Counted from the stretch's first letter, positions 17,795 to 27,775 are shown. The stretch is 64,000 nucleotides of DNA from SAR116 cluster alpha proteobacterium HIMB100 (GCA_000238815.2 AFXB01000010.1:934501-998500), one strand, 5' to 3'. The notes: generated from the letters alone by a model not told the origin. Program-made: numbers and translations.

Positions 17795-18412
17795 CCGGCT
17801 TCTGGCTTTCATGGCCTGGGCCAATGTGCCGTCATCCAGATAGTTCAGCTCGCCACCAACGGGCACGCCATGGGCCAGACGGGTGACCTTGACCGGCAGA
17901 TGCTCCAGCCGTTCGGCAATATAATGGGCGGTTGTCTGCCCATCCACTGTTGCGGATGTTGCCAGGATGATTTCCCCTTTTTCATCTGCCGGGTCTGTCT
18001 GCGGATGCGCCTCAATCCGGGCCACCCGCTGGATCAGCCTGTCAATACCCAGCTCACGCGGGCCGCGCCCGTCCAGGGCGCTTAATGTGCCGCCCAGCAC
18101 ATGATACAGGCCTGAAAAAATCCCTGCACGCTCTATCGCCCATAAATCAGACACATCCTCAACCACACAAATCCGGCGGCTGTCTCGCCGTGTATCGCGG
18201 CACAGGCTGCAGGTGTCACTTAAATCCAGATTGCCACAATCAACACAGGTGCGCACGGTCCGGGCCGCATGGTCCATTTCAGCGGCCAGGGGCAGCATGA
18301 TCTGGTCACGGTTCTTCAGCAGATATAATGCCGTCCGACGGGCTGAACGCGGGCCCAGTCCAGGCAGGCGCGCCAGCCGTTGAATCAGCTGATCAAGAGG
18401 GTTCTGCGCCAT
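17789..18412 (-). CDS. recR: Recombination protein RecR
   Basis: A 207-residue RecFOR-pathway protein that helps load RecA at gaps. Features in order: an N-terminal helix-hairpin-helix ([20 protein letters not shown]), a four-cysteine zinc motif [16 protein letters not shown] (about residues 56-71), and a Toprim domain starting [14 protein letters not shown]. Length is standard. It is the last gene of the ffs-dnaX-ybaB-recR block on this strand. Confidence 0.97.
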   Translation of the reverse strand: MAQNPLDQLIQRLARLPGLGPRSARRTALYLLKNRDQIMLPLAAEMDHAARTVRTCVDCGNLDLSDTCSLCRDTRRDSRRICVVEDVSDLWAIERAGIFSGLYHVLGGTLSALDGRGPRELGIDRLIQRVARIEAHPQTDPADEKGEIILATSATVDGQTTAHYIAERLEHLPVKVTRLAHGVPVGGELNYLDDGTLAQAMKARSRL

Positions 18413-18438
18413 AACTCGTCCTTATCTGGATGAAGATC

Positions 18439-18762
18439 TCAGAAGGGCAAGGACAGGCCTGGCGGCAGCGGCAGCCCGCCTGTCAGCTGCTTCAGCGCCT
18501 CAGCCTTTTTTGTATCTGCTTCTGATTTTGCATTATTTACCGCCAGCATCACCAATTCGGCCACTGCCTCACCATCACCGTCAGCCAGCAGCTCATCAGC
18601 GATAATCAGCTCAACAATCTCACCTTTGCCAGACAGGGTGGCAATCACTGCACCGCCGCCAACAGAGCTTTGAAACCGGCTAGCGTCGATCTCTTTTGTC
18701 ATCTCTTCCATGCGGGCCTGCATGTCCTGGACTTTTTTCATCATGCCGCCAAGATTACGCAT
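18439..18762 (-). CDS. YbaB/EbfC family nucleoid-associated protein
   Basis: A 107-residue small protein with an N-terminal amphipathic helix (MMKKVQDMQARMEEMTKEID) and the conserved core GKGEIVELIIADELL. Family members are dimers that bind DNA and shape the nucleoid. The start overlaps the end of dnaX by eight bases, and recR follows 26 bases later; the dnaX-ybaB-recR order is widely conserved. Confidence 0.94.
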   Translation of the reverse strand: MRNLGGMMKKVQDMQARMEEMTKEIDASRFQSSVGGGAVIATLSGKGEIVELIIADELLADGDGEAVAELVMLAVNNAKSEADTKKAEALKQLTGGLPLPPGLSLPF

Positions 18763-20515
18763 TATTCACCTCATCATTTAGCTGATCATCAAAGGCCGGG
18801 CTGTGCGGACGCACAGCTGTGATTTCGGCTCCTTCAAACTGGTCAAGAACAGCTTTAACCACCGGATGGGCGGCCACAGCTTGTTTGGCCTGTTCATCTG
18901 CCTGCCTGTCCAGTTCGGCCAGGGTGGCGCCCCCTTGCTCCTGCGCGGCAGACACCAGCCAGGGCTGGCCACTTTTCTGGCTCATAAACCGGGCCAGCTG
19001 GCCAAGCAACGCTTCAGATACATCGCCGTCAATCTGCACCTCCAGCTTGCCAGCAGACAGGCTGACCAGCCGCAGATGTTTGCGCAGGCGCGCAGCAAGG
19101 ATTTTTTCCCCTTCCTCATCAAGGCAAGCGGCAATCTGCTGCAGCGATGAAAACATGTTCCCGCTCTCAGCGTGTATTTCCGGGCTGGCCTGACGGACAG
19201 ACTGTTGATCTGGATTTGCCTGCAGCTCTGCTTCTGCTGCGCGGTAAGCGGTCACCTGTGCTTCGGTCACCTGTACTGTGGCCGGTGCAGGCGACTGGGC
19301 AACAGGCGCAGATGGCGCAGCTGCCTGAACAGCAGCAGAGGGCGTATCCGGGCGATGGTGCGGGGCGTCCGGCAGGGATTTAATAATTTCAGCCGGGGTC
19401 GGCATAGGCGCGATATGGGCCAGCCTGATCAGCACCATCTGTGCCGCTGTTTTCGGGTTTGGCGCGTCTCTTAACTCACGGTGACCGGCCAGCAACACCT
19501 GCCAGGCCCGGCCCAGACGTGCGATCCCTGTCTTGGCGATATCAGCCAGTATCTGGCGTTGCGTTTCCGGCTGATCTGTATTTTCTGCACCACTTGCCAT
19601 CAGGCTGGCCAGATGCACCATATCCAGCATATCTGCCAGCAAAACATCTGCCTCTGCCCCCCCGGCATCAGCCGTACTGTATAAGGCCAGTGCGTCACTG
19701 ATCTTCCCCTCAAGACAAGCTTGCAGCATGTTCAGGATCAGATCTGTATTGGCCTGACCCAGCATATCCAGAACCGCTTGTTCTGCGATATCATCGGCAC
19801 TCATCGCTGCGGCCTGATCAAGCAGGGAAAGCGCATCTCTGACTGACCCTTCTGACGCTTTGGCGATATGCGCCAGCACATCGCCAGAGGCTTTGATGCC
19901 TTCTTGTTCAGAAATTGCGGACAGATGTTGACGCATCACATCAACCGGCACACGGCGCAGATCAAAGCGCTGGCATCTGGATAAAATGGTGACTGGGACT
20001 TTGCGGATTTCGGTTGTCGCAAAAATAAATTTCACATTATCAGGCGGCTCTTCCAGCGTTTTCAGCAGCGCGTTGAACGCACTGCGGGACAGCATATGAA
20101 CCTCATCAATAATATAGATTTTAAAGCGGGCAGAGACTGGCCGGTACGCCGCCCCGTCAATGATATCACGCACATCATCCACACCAGTATTGCTGGCCGC
20201 ATCCATTTCCAGAACATCGATATGGCGTCCGTCATTGATATCTCTGCACGGTCCGCACTGGCCACAAGGTGACATGGTCGGCCCGCCTGCACCGTCAGCC
20301 CCCTCACAATTCAGCCCCTTTGCCAGAATCCGCGCAGTTGATGTTTTGCCGACACCGCGCACACCGGTCAGGATAAAGGCATGTGCCAACCGGCCCAGCG
20401 CGATGGCATTGTTCAGCGTCTGTACAAGGGCGTCCTGCCCGATCATATGGGCAAATGATGCGGGTCTGTATTTACGGGCCAGAACTCGGTAGGGCTGTGA
20501 TGATGTATCTGTCAT
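18755..20515 (-). CDS. dnaX: DNA polymerase III subunits gamma and tau
   Basis: A 586-residue clamp-loader ATPase. The AAA+ part has Walker A GVRGVGKTS (about residues 50-58), a zinc module with Cys residues in MSPCGQCGPC, Walker B YIIDEVHML and the SRC sensor ILSRCQRFDLRR. A long Ala/Pro/Gln-rich linker (about 380-450) leads to the tau C-terminal domain that contacts the polymerase. I did not find an obvious slippery A-run with a strong stem that would give a short gamma form. The SRP RNA gene lies about 115 bases upstream. Confidence 0.97.
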   Translation of the reverse strand: MTDTSSQPYRVLARKYRPASFAHMIGQDALVQTLNNAIALGRLAHAFILTGVRGVGKTSTARILAKGLNCEGADGAGGPTMSPCGQCGPCRDINDGRHIDVLEMDAASNTGVDDVRDIIDGAAYRPVSARFKIYIIDEVHMLSRSAFNALLKTLEEPPDNVKFIFATTEIRKVPVTILSRCQRFDLRRVPVDVMRQHLSAISEQEGIKASGDVLAHIAKASEGSVRDALSLLDQAAAMSADDIAEQAVLDMLGQANTDLILNMLQACLEGKISDALALYSTADAGGAEADVLLADMLDMVHLASLMASGAENTDQPETQRQILADIAKTGIARLGRAWQVLLAGHRELRDAPNPKTAAQMVLIRLAHIAPMPTPAEIIKSLPDAPHHRPDTPSAAVQAAAPSAPVAQSPAPATVQVTEAQVTAYRAAEAELQANPDQQSVRQASPEIHAESGNMFSSLQQIAACLDEEGEKILAARLRKHLRLVSLSAGKLEVQIDGDVSEALLGQLARFMSQKSGQPWLVSAAQEQGGATLAELDRQADEQAKQAVAAHPVVKAVLDQFEGAEITAVRPHSPAFDDQLNDEVNNA

Positions 20516-20631
20516 GGCATATAGACTACCGGGTTATTATCAGCCTGACCAGACCCGCAGGCCGTTTGTCTGAACATCAGCTCTACAGCATGCAGGCAGG
20601 GTGAAGAACGGGGCAAAACTGTCTGGTAAAT

Positions 20632-20723
20632 GAAAGGCTGGATGACCCGTCTGAAACAAGCTGTGGCTGCTTCCTTTCGGACCTGACCTGGGTCAACCTG
20701 ACCAATCGTCCACCCAACCTTCC
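20632..20723 (-). ncRNA. ffs: Signal recognition particle 4.5S RNA
   Basis: The minus strand carries the universally conserved SRP domain IV core: GGTCAGGTCCGAAAGGAAGC, with the apical loop and the symmetric internal loop that bind Ffh. The ends pair over about 14 bases (GGAAGGTTGGGTGG against the complement at 20632-20645), giving a single long hairpin of about 92 nucleotides. It lies just upstream of dnaX in the same orientation, its common place in proteobacteria. End positions come from the helix and may be off by a few bases. Confidence 0.9.
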
Positions 20724-20797
20724 GCCCCGGATTATGCGCCAGTTGCGCTTGTTAAACAAGCCTTTTCAACGGGGTTCAGCTGATATTTATAGACCGC

Positions 20798-21637
20798 TCA
20801 GCCGCGGTTTGCCGGATAGCTGCCCAGGACTTTAATACCGCCATCGGTACAATAAAACTGCAGCTCTTCTAAGGCCTGTTTCATGGCGGGGCTGTCAATA
20901 TGCCCTTCACAATCCACGTAAAACCGGGCGGCTTTCATCGATCCGTTCAGCATATAGGATTCCAGCTTGGTCAGATTGATGCTGTTGGTCGCAAATCCGC
21001 CCAGACATTTATATAAGACCGCTGGCACAGACCTGACCTCAAAAATCAGTGTTGTCATCGTCGGGCCATTCTGGTCAGGGGCAACGATGAACTCTCTGGA
21101 CATCACCAAAAACCGGGTAGTGTTGGTGTTTTCATCCAGAATATCGGCATCCAGGACATCCAGATTATAGATCTCGGCCGCTAGGGCTGAGGCGACTGCA
21201 CCCACATGCCGGTCACCGCGGGCGGCAATATCTTTGGCAGCGCCAGCTGTATCCATATGAATAACAGGCCTTATGCCACGGGCCAGAAGGGATTTGCGGC
21301 ATTGCGCCAGCCCTTGTTCATGGCTGTGCACTTCTGTGACCTGATCAGCTGTTGTGCCTTTGATTCCTAACAGCTTGTGATGAACAGGCTGGTAATGCTC
21401 ACCAACGATAAACAAACCTGATTCGGGCAGCAGATGATGAATATCAGCCACCCGTCCTGCGGTTGAATTTTCTACCGGTACCATGGCAAGGTCTGCTGCG
21501 CCTGTCTGTACCGCAGAAATCATATCAGAAAAACTGTCACATGGCAGCGGGGTGAAGTCAGGTGCATGCGCCTGACAGGCCATATGGGAATAGGCCCCTG
21601 GCACGCCCTGGAAGGCTATGTTTTGCTGTTCTGCCAT
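20798..21637 (-). CDS. pheA: Prephenate dehydratase
   Basis: A 279-residue monofunctional enzyme that turns prephenate into phenylpyruvate for phenylalanine synthesis. The periplasmic-binding-like catalytic domain starts IAFQGVPGAYSHMA and holds the catalytic Thr in the motif NTTRFLVMS (about residue 176). A C-terminal ACT domain with LTKLESYMLNGSMKAARFYV would sense phenylalanine. No chorismate mutase domain is fused. kdsB lies upstream on the same strand, 73 bases away. Confidence 0.95.
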   Translation of the reverse strand: MAEQQNIAFQGVPGAYSHMACQAHAPDFTPLPCDSFSDMISAVQTGAADLAMVPVENSTAGRVADIHHLLPESGLFIVGEHYQPVHHKLLGIKGTTADQVTEVHSHEQGLAQCRKSLLARGIRPVIHMDTAGAAKDIAARGDRHVGAVASALAAEIYNLDVLDADILDENTNTTRFLVMSREFIVAPDQNGPTMTTLIFEVRSVPAVLYKCLGGFATNSINLTKLESYMLNGSMKAARFYVDCEGHIDSPAMKQALEELQFYCTDGGIKVLGSYPANRG

Positions 21638-21710
21638 CTTCTGCCTCTTTTGCCTTTATGCGTGGTTTATGTACTCTGTTTTGTCAGGCTTTTCAAATTT
21701 GTTCAGGGGG

Positions 21711-22460
21711 TCAGCCCAAACGGGCACGCGCAGCAGCCAGATCTTCTGCTGTATCAATGCCGCCCGGGGCGTCTTCAACAACCGCCACGCCAATATGCAT
21801 GCCGGCTTCTAATGCGCGCAGCTGCTCAAGCTTTTCAGATATTTCAAGAGGTGAAGGCGGCAGTGCCACAAATTGCGCCAGGGCTGGCCGGCGCCAGCCA
21901 TAAAGCCCGATATGATGGTAACAAGGGGCAGGCCCGTCCGGGATTGCGGCGCGGCTGAAATACAGCGCTCTGCCGGATGTCTGATCGCGGTCAGGAAAAC
22001 TGACCACTGCTTTCACGATTTGCGCCTTTGCAGCCTCTTCAGCTGTTGCTGGTGCGACAAGGGTAGTCAGATCCCATGCCGGATTATCCAATAAGCGGGC
22101 CAGATGATGCAGCAGCTGCGGGTCAAGTTCCGGCAAGTCGCCCTGCAGATTGATCACAGCCTGATATTTGCCTGCCTCATCTATGTGGCATAATGCCTCA
22201 TATATCCGGTCTGAACCTGAGGGGTGATCAGCTGCCGTCAGCACCGCCTCTCCCCCGCTTGACTGTATGGCTGCCTTTATCTCTTCACTGTCCGTGGCCA
22301 CCACAACAGGCCCCAGGTCAGCGGCCATAGCTTTCTCCCAGACGTGCCAAATCATGGGTTTTCCGGCGATTTCAGCAAGCGGCTTTCCAGGCAGTCTGCT
22401 GGCGGCCATGCGGGCTGGTATCAGGGTCAGGATATCGCGTGTCATCAGGCTGGACTTCAT
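21711..22460 (-). CDS. kdsB: 3-deoxy-manno-octulosonate cytidylyltransferase
   Basis: A 249-residue CMP-Kdo synthetase that activates Kdo for lipopolysaccharide core synthesis. The nucleotide-binding start LIPARMAASRLPGKPLAEI, the motif AVINLQGDLPELD and HHIGLYGWRR are typical. The start is uncertain: I chose ATG 22460; ATG 22445 (MTRDILTLIPAR) or a GTG at 22490 are possible, and none has a strong ribosome-binding site. It implies a Kdo-containing outer membrane, in line with the lipid A gene at 30637. Confidence 0.93.
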   Translation of the reverse strand: MKSSLMTRDILTLIPARMAASRLPGKPLAEIAGKPMIWHVWEKAMAADLGPVVVATDSEEIKAAIQSSGGEAVLTAADHPSGSDRIYEALCHIDEAGKYQAVINLQGDLPELDPQLLHHLARLLDNPAWDLTTLVAPATAEEAAKAQIVKAVVSFPDRDQTSGRALYFSRAAIPDGPAPCYHHIGLYGWRRPALAQFVALPPSPLEISEKLEQLRALEAGMHIGVAVVEDAPGGIDTAEDLAAARARLG

Positions 22461-22690
22461 TATGGAACAGAACTGGCCATACGTTTTCACATTTTGAACA
22501 GGCTGGCAAAGAAAAAGACGGGGCGGCCGCGGTCTGACAACACTTGAGGCGCGCGTGAATTTGCGCTATCACACCCATATCAAGGAAGTCAGTCTGGCAG
22601 GCACGCCAGGGTGACATGTTCGTGGACACTGCCTGGCGACCAGCTGATAGGGAAGACAGGCTATTCACAGCCCTGGGGATGCAAAAAAGT

Positions 22691-23257
22691 ATGGATGATT
22701 TGAAATTTAACAAAGTCGCTGCCGGTTTTCTGATGGCTGCGCTGATCGCAATGGGTGGGTATAAAATCTCAGAAATGCTGGTGCCACATAAAAAGCTGGC
22801 CCAGAATGCTTACCCAATCGAAGTCACGCAACAGGTTGCGTCTGCATCTGCTGCGCCTGCACCAACAGGGCCTGAACCTGTGTTGGCGTTGCTGGCAAAT
22901 GCTGATGTTGCAGCAGGCCAGAAAGTGGCGAAGAAATGTACAGCCTGTCATGTGTTCGAAAAAGGCGGCCAGAATAAAGTGGGTCCGGCTTTGTGGAACA
23001 TTGTGAATGCGCCGAAAGGCCAGATCGACGGCTTTGCCTATTCCCAAGCTTTGGCCGGATTTGGCGGGGCGTGGGATTATGTGGCGCTGAACGCATTCTT
23101 CTACAAGCCGAAAGCCTATATTTCCGGTACAAAAATGAATTTTGCCGGCCTGAAAAAGCCCGCTGACAGAGCCAATCTGATCGCCTATCTCAGAAGCCAG
23201 GCCGACCAGCCTGCTGCTCTGCCCACCAGCGACGAGATTGCCGCAGAGACGCAATGA
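22691..23257 (+). CDS. Membrane-anchored c-type cytochrome (CycM-like)
   Basis: A 188-residue protein with an uncleaved N-terminal membrane anchor (about residues 9-30), an Ala/Pro-rich linker and a class I cytochrome c domain. The heme-binding site is CTACH (about residue 83) and the probable distal Met is in GTKMNFAGL. Such cytochromes carry electrons from the bc1 complex to terminal oxidases on the periplasmic side. ATG 22691 gives the typical anchor length; 22679 is an alternative. The stop overlaps the next start (ATGA). Confidence 0.88.
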   Translation: MDDLKFNKVAAGFLMAALIAMGGYKISEMLVPHKKLAQNAYPIEVTQQVASASAAPAPTGPEPVLALLANADVAAGQKVAKKCTACHVFEKGGQNKVGPALWNIVNAPKGQIDGFAYSQALAGFGGAWDYVALNAFFYKPKAYISGTKMNFAGLKKPADRANLIAYLRSQADQPAALPTSDEIAAETQ

Positions 23258-24054
23258 CGGGTGATGATCAGACTCAAGCAGAGATAGAGGCGCTTCTGGC
23301 GCATCTGCCCCGCTTGAGCCGCCCGCTCATCAAACGCTATTTCCGGTCCGGATTTGCGGTTGACCAGAAACCAGATAACAGCCCGGTAACCATTGCTGAC
23401 CGAGCTGTGGAAGCCGAATTGCATCAGGCCATTTCAGAACGCTTTCCTGCACATGCGATCATTGGCGAAGAACAGGGCGGAAAAGCTGATCAACAGATCT
23501 GCTGGGTGATTGACCCGATTGACGGCACCCGCGCCTTTGTCATCGGAAAACCGCTATTTGGCACACTTGTCGGTGTTGCGCGGGGCGGGGTACCTTTTGC
23601 CGGTTTGATTGATATGCCCGGCCTTGATGAAACCTATCTTACGCAAAACAGCCACAGCTATCTGATCACATCTGAAGGGCGGACAAAGCTGGCCACAAGC
23701 ACCTGCTGTCATCTGCGCGATGCCCAGATTGCCACCACCAGCCCAGAAGCCTTTAACCCAGACGGGCTGGCCCGGTTCAACCGGCTGAGCCAGCTCTGCC
23801 GCTCTTCTCATTATGGCGGGGATTGTTATAATTATGCGCTGCTTGCGGCAGGGCATCTGGATATCGTGATGGAACACCAGCTGGCCACACATGATTTTAT
23901 GGCGCTTATTCCTGTTCTGGAAGGGGCAGGCGCAATCGTAACGGACTGGTCCGGCCAGCGGCCGCATCTGTCTTCTGACGGCTCTTTGCTGGTTGCGGCC
24001 ACAGCTGAGCTGCATGATGCGGCTCTGGCCTCAGTCAATCAGGCGCTGTCATGA
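23254..24054 (+). CDS. HisN-like inositol monophosphatase-family phosphatase
   Basis: A 266-residue metal-dependent phosphatase. The magnesium-binding motifs are IIGEEQGG (about residues 69-76), VIDPIDGTRAFV and the late GGDCYNYALLAAGHLDIV. These fit the histidinol-phosphatase (HisN) branch better than CysQ or SuhB, so the likely substrate is histidinol phosphate. It could also cover PAP hydrolysis weakly, which matters because cysQ at 2465 is broken. It overlaps the cytochrome gene upstream and the dehydrogenase downstream by four bases each. Confidence 0.8.
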   Translation: MTGDDQTQAEIEALLAHLPRLSRPLIKRYFRSGFAVDQKPDNSPVTIADRAVEAELHQAISERFPAHAIIGEEQGGKADQQICWVIDPIDGTRAFVIGKPLFGTLVGVARGGVPFAGLIDMPGLDETYLTQNSHSYLITSEGRTKLATSTCCHLRDAQIATTSPEAFNPDGLARFNRLSQLCRSSHYGGDCYNYALLAAGHLDIVMEHQLATHDFMALIPVLEGAGAIVTDWSGQRPHLSSDGSLLVAATAELHDAALASVNQALS

Positions 24055-24992
24055 TCATCATCGTTTATCATGACAGCAGCGGCGAGACAGAAAAACAAGA
24101 TCGCTGGGCAGAACGTCTTCGCCAGAGGCTGGGTCCGGTCAGGCTGGTTGCCCTTACCTCGTCTGAAGCAGAACAAGCCGAAATTGCGCTGGTCTGGTCA
24201 CCACCGCCAGGACGCTTGCGCCAGCTGGGCGCTTTGAAACTGATTGTGTCTCTTGGGCAGGGTGTTGATCATCTGCTCTCGGATCCGCTTCTGCCTGATG
24301 ATGTGCCTGTCGTCCGTTTGGTTGATCCGAATATGTCACATGCGCTCAGCCAGTGGGTGAGCCTGGTTCTGCTGGATTACCTGCGTGATGGTCCGGCCTA
24401 TCGAAAGGCAGCTGCTGAACGTCGGTTTGACAGCCTGCCGCAGCGCCAGAGTGAAGGTCTGCCGGTTGCGGTTTATGGGCTGGGGGCGATTGGCGCTGTG
24501 ATCGCCAGGCGGCTGGATGCGCTGGGGTTCGCTGTTCAGGGCTGGTCACGCCAGCCGCGCGATATGGGTCCGTCTGTTCAGACCCGACATGGGCCGGACG
24601 GGTTTGCCCAGATGCTTTCTGACTGCGTGGTTCACATCTGTATCCTGCCGCTGACAGCCGAAACCAAAGGTCTGTTTGATGCGCGCAGCTTTGCACAGAT
24701 GCCGGCCGGATCTTACTTTATCAATGGTGGCCGCGGCCGGCAGGTGAATGAAGCTGATCTTCTGGACGCGGTTCAGTCTGGTCACCTTGACGGGGCGGCG
24801 TTGGATGTGTTTGCGGTTGAACCTTTACCGCAGGCGCATCCGTTCTGGTCTGAAGACCGGATTTCCATCTGGCCGCATGTGGCCGCACAGACCAATCCCG
24901 ATACAGCAGCTGATCAGGTCGCACGCGCTATACGGGTGGTTCTGGATGGCGGCGTTCCGGACCATAAGGTCGATAAGGACAGAGGTTACTGA
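24051..24992 (+). CDS. D-2-hydroxyacid dehydrogenase (glyoxylate/hydroxypyruvate reductase A-like)
   Basis: A 313-residue NAD(P)-dependent enzyme. The cofactor-binding loop VAVYGLGAIGAVIARRL lies at about residues 140-156. The catalytic residues are the Arg in FINGGRGRQVN, a Glu in FAVEPLPQAHPFW and the His in WPHVAAQT. The spacing matches the GhrA branch, which reduces glyoxylate or hydroxypyruvate. It is translationally coupled to the hisN-like gene. A role in glyoxylate or serine-cycle side metabolism is an inference. Confidence 0.85.
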   Translation: MIIIVYHDSSGETEKQDRWAERLRQRLGPVRLVALTSSEAEQAEIALVWSPPPGRLRQLGALKLIVSLGQGVDHLLSDPLLPDDVPVVRLVDPNMSHALSQWVSLVLLDYLRDGPAYRKAAAERRFDSLPQRQSEGLPVAVYGLGAIGAVIARRLDALGFAVQGWSRQPRDMGPSVQTRHGPDGFAQMLSDCVVHICILPLTAETKGLFDARSFAQMPAGSYFINGGRGRQVNEADLLDAVQSGHLDGAALDVFAVEPLPQAHPFWSEDRISIWPHVAAQTNPDTAADQVARAIRVVLDGGVPDHKVDKDRGY

Positions 24993-26398
24993 GCCGCGTC
25001 AGCCAGTTTTTTGATATATGCAAAGCTGGTCCGTAACCCCATTGCCTCGCCGCCTTTTGGCCGGCCGGGCTGGGCAGATAGGTTCCAGGCCATCACGTCA
25101 ATATGGGCCCAGTTGACCGTGCGGCCTGTAAACCGGCGCAAGAATAATGCCGCGGTGATCGCGCCGCCATATCCCCCTGCATTTCCGGTACTTGATAATC
25201 CGGCCTGACCTGAATCCAGATACCGGTCATAGGCGTCAAACAAGGGCAGCTGCCAGACCGGGTCATGCAGCTCAGCACCCAGTGCCATAAGCGTCTGTCC
25301 TGTTTCTGGCTGGTTACAGAATAAGGCCGGGCATTCTGTGCCCAGTGCGATCCGGGCGGCCCCGGTCAATGTTGCGAAATCCAGCAAGAAGGCGGGCTCA
25401 GGATGGGTTTCATCCTGCAAGGCATGATATAATGCATCAGCCAGAACCAGGCGGCCTTCTGCATCTGTATTGCCCACTTCAACAGCGATACCTGCAGCTG
25501 TATCGATCACATCCAGCGGGCGCATGGACTGCGCCGAAATGGCATTTTCGGCGGCTGCGATCAGGACCCGCAACCGGCAGGCTACGCCGGCGGTCATCAG
25601 TGCAGCAGCGATGCCTAATACATGCGCAGCCCCACCCATATCTTTTTTCATAATCTCCATGGCTTTAGATGGTTTGATATCCAGCCCGCCACTGTCAAAA
25701 CTGATACCTTTGCCGACCAGAGTGATCGCAGGACCGCTGTCGCCCCAGTTCAGCTCAATCATTCGCGGGCCGATTTCTGCGGCGCGGCCGACAATATGCA
25801 ATGCTGGTGCATAGTCCGGCAATGCCGCGCCAGAAACGACCTTAATTTCTGCGGAACAGGCCTCAGCCACTTCACGGGCAGCAGCCTCAATCCCTTCCGG
25901 CGTCATTTGATTTGCAGGGCGGTTCACCATTTCACGCGAAATATGCGTGCCCAGAACAAGTGCAGAGCTGTCTGTGCTGATCTGTGTTTCATCCAACGCC
26001 AGAAGCGGCAGCTTCTTATCTCTGTCATCTTGCTTATGCGGTGCATAACGATATTGGGCCAGACCCCAGCCCAGCTGAAGTGTGCTCAAATCTGTTTCCG
26101 GCGCAAAGCTCAGATCAGGGGCCCAGCTTTTGATTGGCAGGGCGGTTGCGGCGCCGGCAATATCCCATAACGTCGCCTGGCCTGTGATCACGACGGCCCC
26201 GGCTATCTCTCCGCTTTGATCTGGCAGACAGATATGACGGCCAGGCTTGGCGGTAAAGCTGTTGGCTGTCATCCACTGCTGTTGCTGCTCGCTTCTGGCG
26301 GCCATGAAGGCCTCAAACTGGTGCTCTTCAACAACAAATAAAGTCAGGCTGTCCTCAGAAAAAGGGGTCAGCCCGGTTCGGCAGGAAAGTATGGTCAT
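24986..26398 (-). CDS. Leucyl aminopeptidase family protein (M17)
   Basis: A 470-residue cytosolic dimetal exopeptidase. Metal ligands and catalytic residues are visible in GKGISFDSGGLDIKPSKAME, KKDMGGAAHV and the hallmark NTDAEGRLVLADAL. The sequence is more divergent than classical PepA. The ATG at 26398 was chosen over an earlier TTG because it gives the usual N-terminus. It converges on the hydroxyacid dehydrogenase with a short 3' overlap. Confidence 0.9.
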   Translation of the reverse strand: MTILSCRTGLTPFSEDSLTLFVVEEHQFEAFMAARSEQQQQWMTANSFTAKPGRHICLPDQSGEIAGAVVITGQATLWDIAGAATALPIKSWAPDLSFAPETDLSTLQLGWGLAQYRYAPHKQDDRDKKLPLLALDETQISTDSSALVLGTHISREMVNRPANQMTPEGIEAAAREVAEACSAEIKVVSGAALPDYAPALHIVGRAAEIGPRMIELNWGDSGPAITLVGKGISFDSGGLDIKPSKAMEIMKKDMGGAAHVLGIAAALMTAGVACRLRVLIAAAENAISAQSMRPLDVIDTAAGIAVEVGNTDAEGRLVLADALYHALQDETHPEPAFLLDFATLTGAARIALGTECPALFCNQPETGQTLMALGAELHDPVWQLPLFDAYDRYLDSGQAGLSSTGNAGGYGGAITAALFLRRFTGRTVNWAHIDVMAWNLSAQPGRPKGGEAMGLRTSFAYIKKLADAAQ

Positions 26399-26431
26399 GA
26401 CTCTGGCCCTGTTACGCAAAAACCAAGCGGG

Positions 26432-27775
26432 TCATCTGGACTGTTCGGGCGTTGCAAGACGCAAGACAGATGGCAGGAACGACGCCAGATAAATACCGCG
26501 GATGATAAGGTAGAGAATAAACACAGACAACAGACCGTCAAGGTGATAGCGGTCAAAAAGACTGACCAGAGCGGCGAACACGCCAAAGGCCAGAATCATA
26601 CCGTTCCGCATATGATGGCTGCTGGCTGCCCCGACATAAACCCCGTCCATCTGGAACGCCAGAAACGCGGCAACGGGCATGGCCAGCCCCCATATCCATA
26701 TCTCTGCGGTCATCTGCAGCAAGGCCGCCTGGCTGGTCAATAGCGGCAACAGAACCGGCTCACACAAATATAAAAAACCCGTAATGACGATGGCGGCTGC
26801 ACCGGCCAGAATACAGCTGCGCCAGATGATCAGGCGCAAGCCTGCCGGATGTGCTGCGCCGATAAACTGGCCTGTCAGCGCTTCGGTGGCATGGGCAAAT
26901 CCATCAAGGCCAAAGGCAATAAAGCCAAACAGAACCAGCATGATCTGCAGGCTTGCCAACTCGGCATCTCCTAATGTGGCTGCCTTGGCAAGCAAAATGG
27001 CTTCAACAGCCCAGATCAACAAAGTCCGCAAAGAGAGATCCCGGGCAATGGCCAGCATGGCTGTCCATTTTGCTGTGCTGAACAGCTGATAGACAGGCAG
27101 CTTTGCGATGGCGCGCTGTAATGGTTGTCCTGGCCGCAATACGATTCCGGCCATCAGCATAAGCCCGGCCCATTCCGCACAGACAGACGCCAGCGCAACC
27201 CCCTCCACCTGCCAGGACAGGCCCAGAACAAAGGTAAGGTTCAGCGCAATATTCAGCATATTCACAAATAACAGCTGCACCATGCATAGCCGCATTTTCT
27301 GCAGCCCAAACAGGCTGCCCAGCATTACCGCATTGGCCAAGGTGGCGGGCAGGCCCCAAATCCGCACGCTGAAATAGGTCTGCATATGCTCCAACGATGC
27401 CGCTGAGGCGTCCAGCATCAGCCCTGTTGCAGATAAGATCATCGGCAGACATCCGATCAGACCAAAACCGCCAACAGCTGCAACCATCTGGCCGCGCAGG
27501 AAAATACCGGCTACCTCATTCATCTGACCAGCCCCAGCTGCCAGAGCGGTCAGACCGGTTGTCCCCATCCTTAAAAAGCCAAAAGCCAGATATAAAAAAT
27601 TAAAGACCAGCCCGCCTAACGCCACGCCGCCAATAAAAGCCGGATCAGGCAGATGACCCATCATTGCCACATCCACAGCCCCCACCAGAGGCAGCGACAT
27701 ATTGGATATCATGACCGGCCAGGATAACCGCCAGATATGCCGATAGGATGTCTGTGCATCCAGCCTCACTGTCAT
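26432..27775 (-). CDS. MATE-family multidrug/sodium antiporter
   Basis: A 447-residue protein with about twelve hydrophobic segments in two similar halves and the MATE start IWRLSWPVMISNMSLPLVGA with an early Asp (about residue 31). MATE proteins (NorM/DinF type) expel cationic compounds using sodium or proton gradients. The DinF-like branch is suggested by GLTALAAGAGQ and the short termini. The substrate cannot be predicted. Confidence 0.9.
   Translation of the reverse strand: MTVRLDAQTSYRHIWRLSWPVMISNMSLPLVGAVDVAMMGHLPDPAFIGGVALGGLVFNFLYLAFGFLRMGTTGLTALAAGAGQMNEVAGIFLRGQMVAAVGGFGLIGCLPMILSATGLMLDASAASLEHMQTYFSVRIWGLPATLANAVMLGSLFGLQKMRLCMVQLLFVNMLNIALNLTFVLGLSWQVEGVALASVCAEWAGLMLMAGIVLRPGQPLQRAIAKLPVYQLFSTAKWTAMLAIARDLSLRTLLIWAVEAILLAKAATLGDAELASLQIMLVLFGFIAFGLDGFAHATEALTGQFIGAAHPAGLRLIIWRSCILAGAAAIVITGFLYLCEPVLLPLLTSQAALLQMTAEIWIWGLAMPVAAFLAFQMDGVYVGAASSHHMRNGMILAFGVFAALVSLFDRYHLDGLLSVFILYLIIRGIYLASFLPSVLRLATPEQSR

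Noticed and set aside
23254-24054. The HisN-like phosphatase as an intact CysQ
   Set aside because: Its C-terminal block (GGDCYNYALLAAGHLDIV) and lack of CysQ-type GSSLKFC favour histidinol-phosphatase; PAP activity is only a possibility.
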